The notes beneath the pieces are model-generated. The model made no database searches. It was not told the DNA's origin and saw nothing but the letters and a program-made list of their open reading frames with translations. A stretch of DNA of 64,000 nucleotides from Eudorina sp. 2006-703-Eu-15 (taxonomy: Eukaryota; Chlorophyta; Chlorophyceae; Chlamydomonadales; Volvocaceae). Below are positions 12,468 to 21,999 of the stretch, piece after piece (the first letter of the stretch is position 1; each line of letters opens with the position of its first letter). Location of the stretch: positions 806,001 through 870,000 of the forward strand of contig BDSI01000021.1 of the NCBI GenBank assembly GCA_003117195.1, written 5' to 3'. The translations under genes and the position numbers were made by a program.

Positions 12468-13532
12468 GGGCGGGCGGGTTCGGGTGACAGGGGGGCGGCT
12501 CGTCTTTGTTGCATGAACCCGTGCCGACCACGTTGCGACATCCCCACCCTCAACACGCCTCATGCCAATGCCGGCCAACGCTGTAAGCCACTTCGGATTC
12601 TCCGTGTATTGCGGTTGATACCCTTAATGTGGGTATTATTACAAATGATGTTGCAGCGGACCACTTGGGACCCCGTTTGCTCTGCCCTGGATGCAGCTCG
12701 ACTACCTGATCCGTATACTGCCCGAACACGAGCTGGACCCCCTGGGGGCGGGCAACATGCTGAGGGTGCCGCCGGGGGGGAAGCCGGCCTCGGACGGGGT
12801 GTACAACATCACGGTGGAGCAGGTTTCGGAGCAGCTGTCCCGGATTCCCCCGGAGCGCACCGTGGTGTGGATGGAGCGACCCATGCGGGTGGGTGCTGGG
12901 TGGCTACTGGCCCCCGGGGGGGTGGGAGGGGGTGGTTGCGCGGGTGGGAGGGGGCGGGCGGGGGTTGGGTCCGCTGGGGGGCACATGCAGGGTGAATGAA
13001 CGGATGGATGAATACCGGTAGATGGATGGATGGATGGGCACCACAGGGGGCTGCTGGGGGCCTCTGGGAATGGGGGATGGGCGTTGGGCGTCAAGGGAGG
13101 CGGCTCGCGGCGGCGGCGGCGGCGGCAAGGAAATCACCAAAGGGGGTAAGGCGGCCGGGCCGATGGCGAGGAGGAGGGGGGCCGGGGCGATGGCGAGGAG
13201 GAGGGGGGCCGGGGCGATCTCTTGCTTCGCACGCCGAAATGTCGGGGCGCTGTCAACCCCGGGCCTCAGCTCCCGGCCATGGCCTACCTAGCTATTCAAA
13301 TACGCACACCCGAACCCCGCCCAATCCCTCCCCCTCATACCCGGACCCCGCCCAATCCCTCCCCCTCATACCCGGACCCCGCCCAATCCCTCCCCCTCAT
13401 ACCCGAACGGACGGGGGACAGGTTGTGGACCTGTCGGGTCCCCCCCGGGTTGTTCACCAGCAGTGGGTGACCCACTGCTGCGGCCTCTCCTGGCCGCTCA
13501 CGCGCAACCACATCTGCTTCGGGGACTTCTGA
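4586..13532 (+). CDS. Type II membrane glycosyltransferase, GT77-like (putative arabinosyltransferase)
   Basis: Sixteen exons keep phase throughout: 4586-4918, 5218-5339, 5527-5722, 6644-6710, 6930-7100, 7367-7457, 7725-7767, 8319-8369, 8857-9046, 9396-9628, 10273-10476, 10934-11215, 11618-11777, 12280-12368, 12697-12888, 13422-13532 (844 aa). Residues 21-36 form one hydrophobic segment after a short basic N-terminus, as in a Golgi type II anchor. Residues 218-222 read TLDTD, a DxD metal/nucleotide-sugar motif, followed by a conserved-looking [10 protein letters not shown] and AAVMYARG stretch as in nucleotide-diphospho-sugar transferases (PF03407). The C-terminal half contains [10 protein letters not shown], resembling plant XEG113/RRA-type enzymes that arabinosylate hydroxyproline-rich wall proteins. 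Family placement is by eye and substrate is inferred. Exons 13-14 (662-744) are the least certain. An Ala-rich insert sits in exon 12. Confidence 0.65.
5486..5525 (+). repeat. (CCT)n tract at 3' splice site
   Basis: A run of CCT triplets directly precedes the AG at 5525-5526 of glycosyltransferase exon 3, so it doubles as the polypyrimidine tract of that intron. Confidence 0.8.
7291..7328 (+). repeat. 13-bp tandem repeat, three copies
   Basis: Three head-to-tail copies of CCCCTTACCTGA(C) lie in the intron before exon 6 of the glycosyltransferase. Confidence 0.8.
7455..7543 (+). repeat. 24-bp tandem repeat overlapping a 5' splice site
   Basis: Units of about 24 bp containing GGCTGGGTGAGAGAGGG are repeated about three times immediately downstream of the exon 6 donor (GTGAGT at 7458). 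Each copy carries another GGTGAG donor-like sequence. Confidence 0.75.
8095..8253 (+). repeat. 12-bp minisatellite CCTCGTCCTCC(C/A)
   Basis: About 13 head-to-tail 12-bp units lie in the intron between exons 7 and 8 of the glycosyltransferase. Long open frames across it on both strands are artefacts of the repeat. Confidence 0.9.
11453..11609 (+). repeat. Compound hexamer array (CCCCTG)n-(CCCCAC)n-(CCCCGA)n
   Basis: C-rich hexamer arrays fill the end of the intron before exon 13, just upstream of the acceptor at 11616-11617. The opposite strand is strongly G-rich. Confidence 0.9.
12421..12467 (+). repeat. (GT)n microsatellite
   Basis: A dinucleotide GT run in the intron between glycosyltransferase exons 14 and 15. 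Confidence 0.9.
13310..13405 (+). repeat. 31-bp minisatellite, three copies
   Basis: Three nearly identical units beginning CCCCGCCCAATCCCTCCCC lie in the last intron of the glycosyltransferase, 15 bp before the terminal exon. Confidence 0.85.
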
Positions 13533-14459
13533 GGCCCGTGCTGAACATCCGGCGAGAGCGGGAGGGAGGGCGTGTGGGGGTTATGGGAAGGCGCGTGTGG
13601 GGGTTAATGGAAGGCGCGTGTGGGGGATACATTGAAAAACGAAATAAACCACGCGTGTGGGGGTTGTCGGAAGGCTTCGCCAACTGGGGAGGGCGAGATC
13701 GAGGGGGACTGACCCTCGGGCCCACCTCCCCCGAGGGGGACGAGGGGAGGGGCGCTTTGCTACCCTTGCTTTCAGGTCAGTCTACGGTGACTCGAGCACT
13801 TAGCGGGCGGGTTCATTTGTGCTGGGCATTTGCTTGCTCGTGGCATGCCACGCGCTGTTGTCGCATGCTCCCCTGCCTGACGTTTGCGGTTCTCATTTAG
13901 TTACGTTAGTTTACGCCAGCCAGTCGTCCGCGGGTTAGCTAGCAGTTCTCCCCTGGTCGCCTGTCATTCGCTACTGCGCGTTCAGCCCACACTACAGCAG
14001 TTCTCATATCACTATACGCAGTTCTACGTTGCATTAAATTTATATATACATCTACTTTTATAATTAATACGTGCTACTTCGACGGCGGCGTCAGCCAACC
14101 GGACAACTACTGCGCAATCGGTGATTGTTTCGCGATTTCGCTGTCTTTGTTGACAAAATGAGGGGATAGGGTCCGGTCATTTCGCTGGGGGCTCCGAAGC
14201 CTTGCAAGATGATGGCTGTCGTCGTTGCCATGCATCGGACCGATCGGGAACACGCGGGGGGGCCGGGCATGCTGTGAAGGCCGGGTGCGTGTGGTTGAGC
14301 GGGGGTTGGGTGGGTGGGATGTCGGGGAGGGCGGCCCGGGAGGAGATGCGCGTGTCTCTGTGTGTCTCTGTGTGTGTGTCCGGGGGTGTGCTCCAGTGCC
14401 ACCGCGGCAGGTCTGTCGGGCCGGCCTGACCGGTCCATGCGCTGACACGTGCGGGTGAT

Positions 14460-14631
14460 GATCCGGGACTGATCCGGGACTGATCCGGCACTGATCCGGG
14501 ACTGATCCGGCACTGATCCGGGACTGATCCGGCACTGATCCGGCACTGATCCGGCACTGATCCGGGACTGATCCGGGACTGATCCGGCACTGATCCGGGA
14601 CTGATCCGGCACTGATCCGGCACTGATCCGG
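14460..14631. repeat. 12-bp minisatellite ATCCGG(G/C)ACTG, about 14 copies
   Basis: Perfect-length 12-bp units alternate between a GGGACT and a GGCACT version. There are no unique spacers, so this is a minisatellite and not a CRISPR array. Confidence 0.95.
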
Positions 14632-14960
14632 CTCTTCCGCTGGAAGCACCTGGAGCGAGCGAGCGAGCCATACCTTAGGAGGCGAGCAAAAGTGCGACCA
14701 CGTTGGCATCTGGGTGGGGTGGTAGAGATCAGACGGGGGTCGAGACGGCCTTGTGGTGAAGTGTGAGGTGATCCCATGACACAGCTGGACAGCAACGGAC
14801 CCAACCCAGGCGGCGGCTTGCGTGTCACGGTTGCTGTAGCAAGGGACCCGCCCGACCACAACTGTATTCGTCGGTGGGGTACGGCAGGACTGCGTGCCAT
14901 GCAATGAGCGTACTCCCATTGCCTGTAAGTACTCTTAAGGGTTTTAGGGTACCCACCAGA

Positions 14961-15080
14961 CCACCAAGGGTTTTAGGTTACTTCATGTACTCCACCAGAC
15001 CACCAAGGGTTTTAGGTTACTTCATGTACTCCACCAGACCACCAAGGGTTTTAGGTTACTTCATGTACTCCACCAGACCA
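14961..15080. repeat. 39-bp tandem repeat, three copies
   Basis: Three virtually identical 39-bp units begin CCACCAAGGGTTTTAGG, with a degenerate partial copy just upstream. Near-identity suggests recent amplification. Confidence 0.9.
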
Positions 15081-16050
15081 CCACCTGTCCATACATATTG
15101 GTGTGGTGTGGTGGGTACCTGCCGCGCAGAGCCAGCTGTCGCTTGGTGGTGGCGGCGGCGGGGGGAACATCAGGGGTGGCGGTGGTGTGGGGGGTTGCCC
15201 GGTCCGTAAACTTGCCACCCATACACACACGCCCATACAGGCCGGCCTGCGGAACCCTGACCCCTGGGACACACGTGGGTGTACGGCCTTGTTCTGCGGC
15301 TGGTGCATGTACGACATGCCCTACAGGCAGGCCTCCAGGAGCGCGAGAGGGGCTCCTGTACACTGGCACCCCCGCCGCCGCCGCCGCCGCCGCCGCGTCC
15401 ATGCGTCCGCCAGAGGTGGTTGGGTACAGGTCGTCAGGTGCTCGCACCTCCGCGGGACGGCCACCACCACCACCACCACCACCACCACCACCACCATGAA
15501 GGGTGCCTCCTGGCCGTGGTGCCGCCTGTCTGCCAACGTCTCACTCACTCACTCAGTCGGGCGGGCGGGCAGCTCCACACCTGCTCCCTCCCGCACCGCC
15601 GGACTCTCCCGACAGTGAACCCCTCCCGCCGGGCCCCCCGTCCGTCCGTCCGTCCGTCCGCACGTCGTTGCACTTGGGTCTCGCTTCCCACCGCCGTGCG
15701 GGTAGGCGCCTCGTCATGTCGGCATTTCCGGGTGTGCCCGGGCTCGTTCCTGGGTCTGGCGCTTCCTCTGCCGTAGTAGCCCCTCCTTCCACCGTCACCA
15801 CCACCACCCGCGCGCCTCGACTCGCCCCGAGTGGCAACGCATCCCCACCGCACCGCACTACCGCCTTACCCCGCCCTCACCTCGGGGTTCTTCGCAGTCC
15901 AGACTCACACCGATTGCCGTATACACACACACACACACACACACAGGGGGGCCCCGCGTCCCCCGCAGCCTCCACCTCCCCCGCAGCCAATGCCCACGCT
16001 CTCCCCCTCCCCGTCGCTTCCCCGGTGCGGGCGCCTTTCCCCCATCCGCC

Positions 16051-19000
16051 TCACGCCTTCCGCTTCCTAGGCGCCACCAGCAGATGCAAGCCCCCCCTCG
16101 GCCGCAAGAACAGCCCCAGGCCCAGCGGCGCCGCCTCGCCGCCCAGCCCCAGCCCCATTCCCGCCGCGGTTGTGGCCCCCCCGGCCCCGCCCTCCGGGTC
16201 CTCCCCCGACGGTTCGAACACCAGGAAGCACAGCAGCACCGCCAGCGCCGCTTTGATCTCCGCCACCGCCACCCGCTGCCCCAGGCAGCTGCGGGGCCCG
16301 GCACTGAACGGCATGTAGGCCTCGGGGTTACACAGCGACGGAGACGACCGCTCCGCTCCCGGCCCTTCCCCAGGGGGTGGCCGCTGGGACTGGTGCTGCA
16401 GCTGGTGCAGCTGCTGCTGCTCCGCGGCCCCCTCGGCGCCGTCGGCGTGGGCGCCTTCCGAATCTGGATCCGGTTCCACCGTACAAAACCCGTCGTACTT
16501 CGGGCGCCCTGAGCTCCCGTCTCGCGGCCGCGCCTCCGGCTCCGATCCCGGCGGCGACGGGTCCCCTGCCGCCGCGTTGTCAGCGGAGGTGGTGGTGGCG
16601 GCGGCGGCAGCAGCGGAGGTGGAGGTCGTGGCGGCTGCGGCGGTGGCTGTGGCCCAGCGCTCCGGCATGAAGCGGCGGGGCTCGCGCCACAGTCGGGGGG
16701 AGCGGTGCATGGAGAAGACGTCCACCCACACCTCGCTGCCAGCGAGCAGCCGCCGCCCACGCAGGTCCACATCCTGACGCCACCCCGGCGATGTGAGCCC
16801 ACGGACCCGCGAACAGCGTCAACGAGGAGCGCGGGACGGGGTGCAGAGAGGGGCCGCGGGGTGCGTGTGGCCGGGTGGGTCGGGTCAGGTCAGGTCAGGT
16901 CGGGTCAGGCGGGTCCCCGGGCGGGGCTCAGCCCCCCTGGATGCGGTGCTCTGCCGTACAGCTAAGCCCCAATGGAATCCTCCCGACATCCAACAGTCCG
17001 AGCAATCATGTGCTTCGGGATCCCGGAGGCGGGCTTTGGCCCTCGAGGGCGGGGGCGGGGGGGAGCAAGGGCCGCAAACCAAACAGGACGGACACAGTGG
17101 AACAAAAGGAAAGGCATCAGGCAAGCAAATGTTGATCAGACAGCGACGAGGGCCCTCTTATCACCTTTTTGAGGGCTCGGACGGTGGCGGGGAAGGCCAT
17201 GGTCGGGTACAGCCGCAGCGTCTCCCGTACGACGCAATCCAGGTACGGCAGCTTCGGCAGGATGTCGTACGTAAGCGACAGGGGGTCGTCGAACACGCCT
17301 GCAGCGACCCGGCGCGGCGCGGGCGGGGTCACGTGGGGTGTCGTTTTACATGTGTGCCGTCTGTCGGGCGCGGGTGGGGGTCTAGGTGTACCGCCCCCCT
17401 CAAGATGGGTTGGGGCACTGGGGGTATCCGTACAGCGTCCATGATGGTCCCTGGGGGTGGGACCCATCATTCTCTCCCCCCGCCCGACACCCCAAGCCAT
17501 CTATCTCTGCACCCACCCACCCAGCCAGCCACCCAGCCAGCCAGCCACCCAGCCAGCCAGCCACCCAGCCAGCCACCCACCCTCTGTCTGGGTGTGTCTG
17601 GGCTGTTTTCTTTTCAACACCCACCCTCTCTCCTGAGCTCCTGCACCAGCTTGTCCTGAACCGCTCGGTGGGCCGCCAAGCAGCCCAGCGCCCAGGCGAT
17701 GGCGTGACCCGTGGGTTCGTGCGCCAGCAGCAGCTGCGCCGCCAGCTCCGAGAGGGTGCGCTCCAGGGGCAGCGAGGCAGCCGCGCGGGAGGCCGGGGAG
17801 CTGCCGGGACGCGACGGGGGGCCGGGAGCGGGACGAGGGGCCGGGGGCCGGTATGACCGGGGGTACGGCATGACCAGCCGGCGCGCGGAGCCGCGTGTGT
17901 TTAGAATTGCAACCCGCCCGCCCGCCCGATCCCGGAGCCGCGTGTGTGTACACTCTACACTCTATAGAGTGTAGAGTGTACGGCATCCCATCCAAGGAGG
18001 TGGCCTCCGACACCAACCGCCACAACGGAAGCAACCATCCCCATCCCCATCCCTAGAGAACATGAGCCCGCTGTGTCGGTGACAGTGACAGTGACAGTGA
18101 CAGTGACAGTGACAGTGACAGTGACAGTGACAGTGACAGTGACAGTGACCGCCATCAGTCGATGCCGGTATGGGACCGGCGCTGAGTCGTCGTGGCAAGG
18201 GACGGCGGGCCGGGGCCGGGTTCGGCCCGGAAACCTGCCCTTCCACCACCACCGCCGTAACCACCACCACCGCCGTAACCACCACCACCACCACCACCAC
18301 CATCGCTTCCACCACCAGCGCGCGCCCACCTGCCCCAGGCCCCCCTAGGCTCCTCCGGCCGCCCCCGTCGCACCGCAGTCGAGCCAGCTGCGCCGCGAGC
18401 GTGACGTCGTCCGCCGGCGGCGGCCCCCGCGCCGCGATGTCACCCCACAGCTCCTTCTCTATGAAGGCCTGCAGGATGCGGCACCGCGTCTGACCCGCCG
18501 CCGCCGCGTCGCTGAGCCAGGGCGCCAGGCGGCCCAGCGGCCGCCGCCGCCGGGCGTCCCACTCCTCCGCGACCTCCCCCAGCAGCCGCAGCATCAGCAC
18601 CTCGCCGGTGGCCTCCACCGCCTGATCGTCATCGTAATCGTGATCGTGTGCAGCACCGGGGCGCGGGGACCCGGGTTCAGTGGGCGGGTGGGTTCGGGTG
18701 GTGCGTGATCGGGCCCCGGGGAAGTTCGGTTGGAGGTTTGGGGGTCTGTCGGGGAGCCGCTGTCGGTAAGAGCTGGGCGCGGAGCTTCGGAGCTGGTGGT
18801 ATCGGCCGCCGTGGTCGGAAAGACCCATGGGTCATAGAGCGCCCCATGGGTACGTCGTACACCTCACTGGACCACCGCGCGTTGAGGTAACCGAAGAGGG
18901 TGGGACACCGTGAATGGGTGGTTTGGGGCTTTCGGCGCATGTGGCCGGGGGATGGGGCGGCTGCATGGGGCGGCTGCAGGGTACGGCGGCGGCGCAGGGC

Positions 19001-21424
19001 TCACCCTCAGCCTCACCCTCAATCCCACCCTCAGCCTCACCCCCAGCCTCACCCCCAGCCTCACCCCCGCCATCACCCTCACCCCCACCCCCAGCCTCAC
19101 CCTGACCCTCTGTCCCTCACCTGGAAGTCGTACCCGAGCTTGCTGAGCCCCGCCACGTCCAGGCTCAGTCGCAGCGCCGCGTCGTCCACATCCAGGATCA
19201 CGCCGGGGCCGAGGCCCACCACGATGCGCGCCAGGGACAACGCCTTGACCTTGGCCACCTGGTACGGCAGATTGTTGTTGGCCCGTACACACCATACGGT
19301 TGTCGTACTCTTGTGTGTATCGCATAAACATATCTACGGTACCTCTACCTCTGGGATTCACATAAAACTGCAATATGAACAGGATTCATATAGAATATTA
19401 TTGTACGTTTCATTGCGTGAAAAAGCTCGCGCATGGGGTTCTATGCATGGTTGGCTGCATACGGGTTTCGAGCTTCATACCCCGTAGCATTTTGTGTACC
19501 GACGCGTTTGTGTGGCGAAGCATCTGTGCACCGAAGAAGACGCTTGTGTACTCGCGGTCAAGGGGGGTGAGCTACCCAAGGGGGCAGAGCCACCCAGGGG
19601 GGCAGAGCCACCCAAGGGGGGTGGGGGCGGCCGCGCGGTTCGCCGACACCCGAACTCAGTCAGACGCCCACCTCGAAGTCCTGTTGCACCTCCGCTGTGC
19701 TGAAGGCGTGCAGCAGCGACCGCCGCAGCAGCAGCCACTGCGGCGAGGAGGATGCGGTGGCGCTGCTGACGGCGCCGTCCGAGTGCAGCACCTGGCGGGT
19801 CGGGTCGGTTCGCGAGAGGAGGGGAGAGGACGGGACAGGAAAGAAGGTAGGATAAGCACGGGACCGGTCCGGGTCCGGGTGGGTCGGACGGCGGGACGGC
19901 GGGCAGGCTCGCCTTGGTACCCATACCGGTGATAAGTAGGTACCGGTAACTAGGTGGTGATCAGGGCTGGGCATGCACTGAGATGAGGAATAAATGAAGG
20001 GAAGGGCTGAGGACATCAGACGGCACCGTTGCAGGGGCTGCCACGGGCTGATAAGGCGCATCCGTCGCCGTAAGGCACTGCCTGTCGTACACACACCTGG
20101 TCACTTCGCTTGGTGCTCCCGTTTCTGCATTCAGGTCAGTATCTTTTTCCTTCTGCACGGGCTGGGACAGTTGTGCCGGGCACTTGCTTGCTGTCGGCAT
20201 TGCACGCGCTGTTAACGCATACGCCCTTGCTTTTGCTGCACCTTAGGATCAGTAGGTAGTTTAGTAGAGTTTCGTCTGCATTAGCCTACGACGTCATAGC
20301 CGCTGCTTCTGCTGGCGTCCCGGCGCCCACCGGCGCTCGACAACGATACGGGGCGCTACCGCATCACGGACTACACCACCTTGGGACTACTTATGGTCGA
20401 CATACTTCGCCCTGGCATATTGGTAACTCTGGTCTCGGTCTCAGTCGTCGGTTGCATTGCTGGACACGGTTCTGCTTATTCGCGGCTCAGCTTTTCTCCT
20501 TGCTAACACACCTGGTCAAGGGAGGAATAGTACCGCCGCGATTTGACTGCGGCGTCCTCGCCCAGCGCCAGGAGTGCGTGTACGGCAGGCGGGTCCGACA
20601 GCACCACGACGACCCGTGGGTCACCCAGGACGAAGCGCCCCAGCCAGCTGCTGCGCAGTTGAAAAGCGCCGCCGTACTGCTCGGACCACTTCAGCAGCGC
20701 CCCCAGCAGCCAGAGGTCTCCGCGCGCTGCCCTTCGGAACCCCAGCCAAGGGGCCCAGGCACGGAGCGTCAGGGCGTGACCCAGCAGGGGAAGCCCAGGA
20801 GCAGCTGCGGACCGCAGACCACAGTAGAGCCGGGAGGGGGGCGAGCCAGCGGGTACAGGCAGCGTCACGTGCCGGTGGTAGATGAGTACCTGAGGGTGCT
20901 TCTCAGGGGGCACCGAGTGGCCACAGCCGTTGTTTTGAGGCGGTACGTGCTCGAGGAGCCGCCCCCGGCACGTGCTCCCGGCATATGGGAGACTGGATCG
21001 TGTGAGGACGTGGGGCACTGGTTGGTGTCGTAGCCGGGAAAGAGTGTCGGCGTGTGCAGGCACCGCTACAGATCGGCTGGTGGCACATGTTCCGGGGCTG
21101 AGGGGCCCAGTTCTATCGCCTTGCCGCGCTGGACTATCCCTCCCGGCACTCCAATCTCAGAATAGAAAACGGATATGCGTGATATATGCCGTTAAAGAGC
21201 ATGGGTCCCATTCTTGTGGGGTTGTTCGCACCTGGAAGTGCGACCGCTCGTCTTTCCAATCGGCCCTGTAGAGAGTGTTTGGCTCCGGCATGTAAATAGT
21301 AGATAATCACGCAGACATAATTCAGATAATATTGCAATTTGCATACCGTGAGGACCACCAGAACCAAAGCGCCCAAGGCAAAAGTTGACAAGCATAGCCA
21401 TAGGTCAGGTATGACGACAACCAT
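16051..21424 (-). CDS. Cytochrome P450 monooxygenase, N-terminally anchored
   Basis: Nine exons on the minus strand: 21347-21424, 20512-20889, 19672-19791, 19121-19258, 18863-18928, 18374-18621, 17625-17800, 17165-17298, 16051-16773 (about 686 aa, phases consistent). The N-terminal 26 residues are a hydrophobic anchor, and GLPLLGH follows as in microsomal P450s. Visible landmarks are LRRSLLHAFS (helix C region), LGYDF, an I-helix LLAHEPTGHA (residues about 366-376, the oxygen-activation Thr at 373), the K-helix ExxR in ETLR (427-430), FMPERW (481-486) and the haem-ligand motif FSAGPRSCLG with Cys near 609. The protein is long because about 110 low-complexity residues separate PERW from the haem motif. 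The fifth exon is the least certain. Substrate and CYP family are not assigned. Confidence 0.8.
17948..17981. repeat. Perfect 34-bp palindrome
   Basis: Two 17-bp arms, GTACACTCTACACTCTA and its exact reverse complement, abut with no spacer and form a perfect palindrome in the P450 intron 17801-18373. It could extrude as a cruciform or fold as an RNA hairpin. Confidence 0.95.
18079..18147. repeat. (GTGACA)n hexamer array
   Basis: About eleven uninterrupted 6-bp units in the same P450 intron as the palindrome. (CAC)n triplets follow at about 18245-18302. Confidence 0.95.
19010..19108. repeat. 12-bp minisatellite in P450 intron
   Basis: Degenerate units like CCTCACCCTCAG/CCCCAGCCTCAC, next to the donor of the fourth P450 exon. 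An 18-bp repeat (GGGGGCAGAGCCACCCA, three copies) lies in the preceding intron at about 19567-19622. Confidence 0.85.
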
Positions 21425-21999
21425 TGTTTTCAATAAGAAAATTAAAATAATAATCGTTTGAGGCTGCCAATTTGTGTAATGAACAAAATTGCATAGATTT
21501 CGTTGAGCAAACGCAGCTAACCTAAAAGGTCTTCCTGCCAAAAGTATTTCTCAGATTCATGATCTTTCTTACACGCACAGTTCATCTATGCGTCGGGTTT
21601 GCTTTCTTGGTTCAAAGAGGACATGCTGTACGAAACCGTTTAAGACAGTGGCAATTGCACAGCTTTCCACAGCGGAGGTGCGCACTCTAGATGTTTATTA
21701 TCGTGAAAACGTTAGAGGCTGGGATCAAGCTGTGGGTAGCGCCAGCATGGTACAGCAAGACACGGGCGCGCGCGGGCGTTAGGGAGCAGGCGAGCTGCGT
21801 CCACGAGCATTTTGCGCCGGTTATGGCGCACGTTCAGAGCATAAACGTCATCGATTTAACGCAGTTCAGGTGCACGTCCACGCGCGCAGATAGGTTCGGG
21901 CGATTCGTGTAGAGGTCAAGTGGATAGGATATACTCATCAGGTGAACCTAACCAAGGTCATCTGATCATCCGTTTACTGCTCAATCTCACGCTGGCGTC
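21425..21999. promoter_or_regulatory. Divergent promoter region, P450 and sugar-transporter genes
   Basis: A 575-bp spacer separates two start codons pointing away from each other. It is AT-richer than its surroundings. No core promoter element could be assigned with confidence. Confidence 0.4.

Larger units (their letters stand above)
13533..16050. other. Convergent intergenic/3' UTR region with minisatellites
   Basis: The glycosyltransferase and the P450 end toward each other here. A short AT-rich patch lies at 14030-14085. It is followed by a 12-bp array (14460-14631), a 39-bp array (14961-15080), a CAC-triplet run (about 15464-15496) and a CA run (about 15922-15945). TGTAA occurs at 14922 but is far from the stop. 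No gene is supported; the two long minus frames near 14100-14900 are repeat-driven. Confidence 0.6.

Noticed and set aside
14460..14631. CRISPR-like regular repeat array
   Set aside because: There are no unique spacers between units and the context is eukaryotic; this is a minisatellite. The same applies to 25153-25270 and 55365-55512.
14091..14919. Two overlapping ~270-codon minus frames with repeating ISAGSVPDQ-type peptides
   Set aside because: They are translations of the 12-bp minisatellite in different frames, with no independent coding signal.
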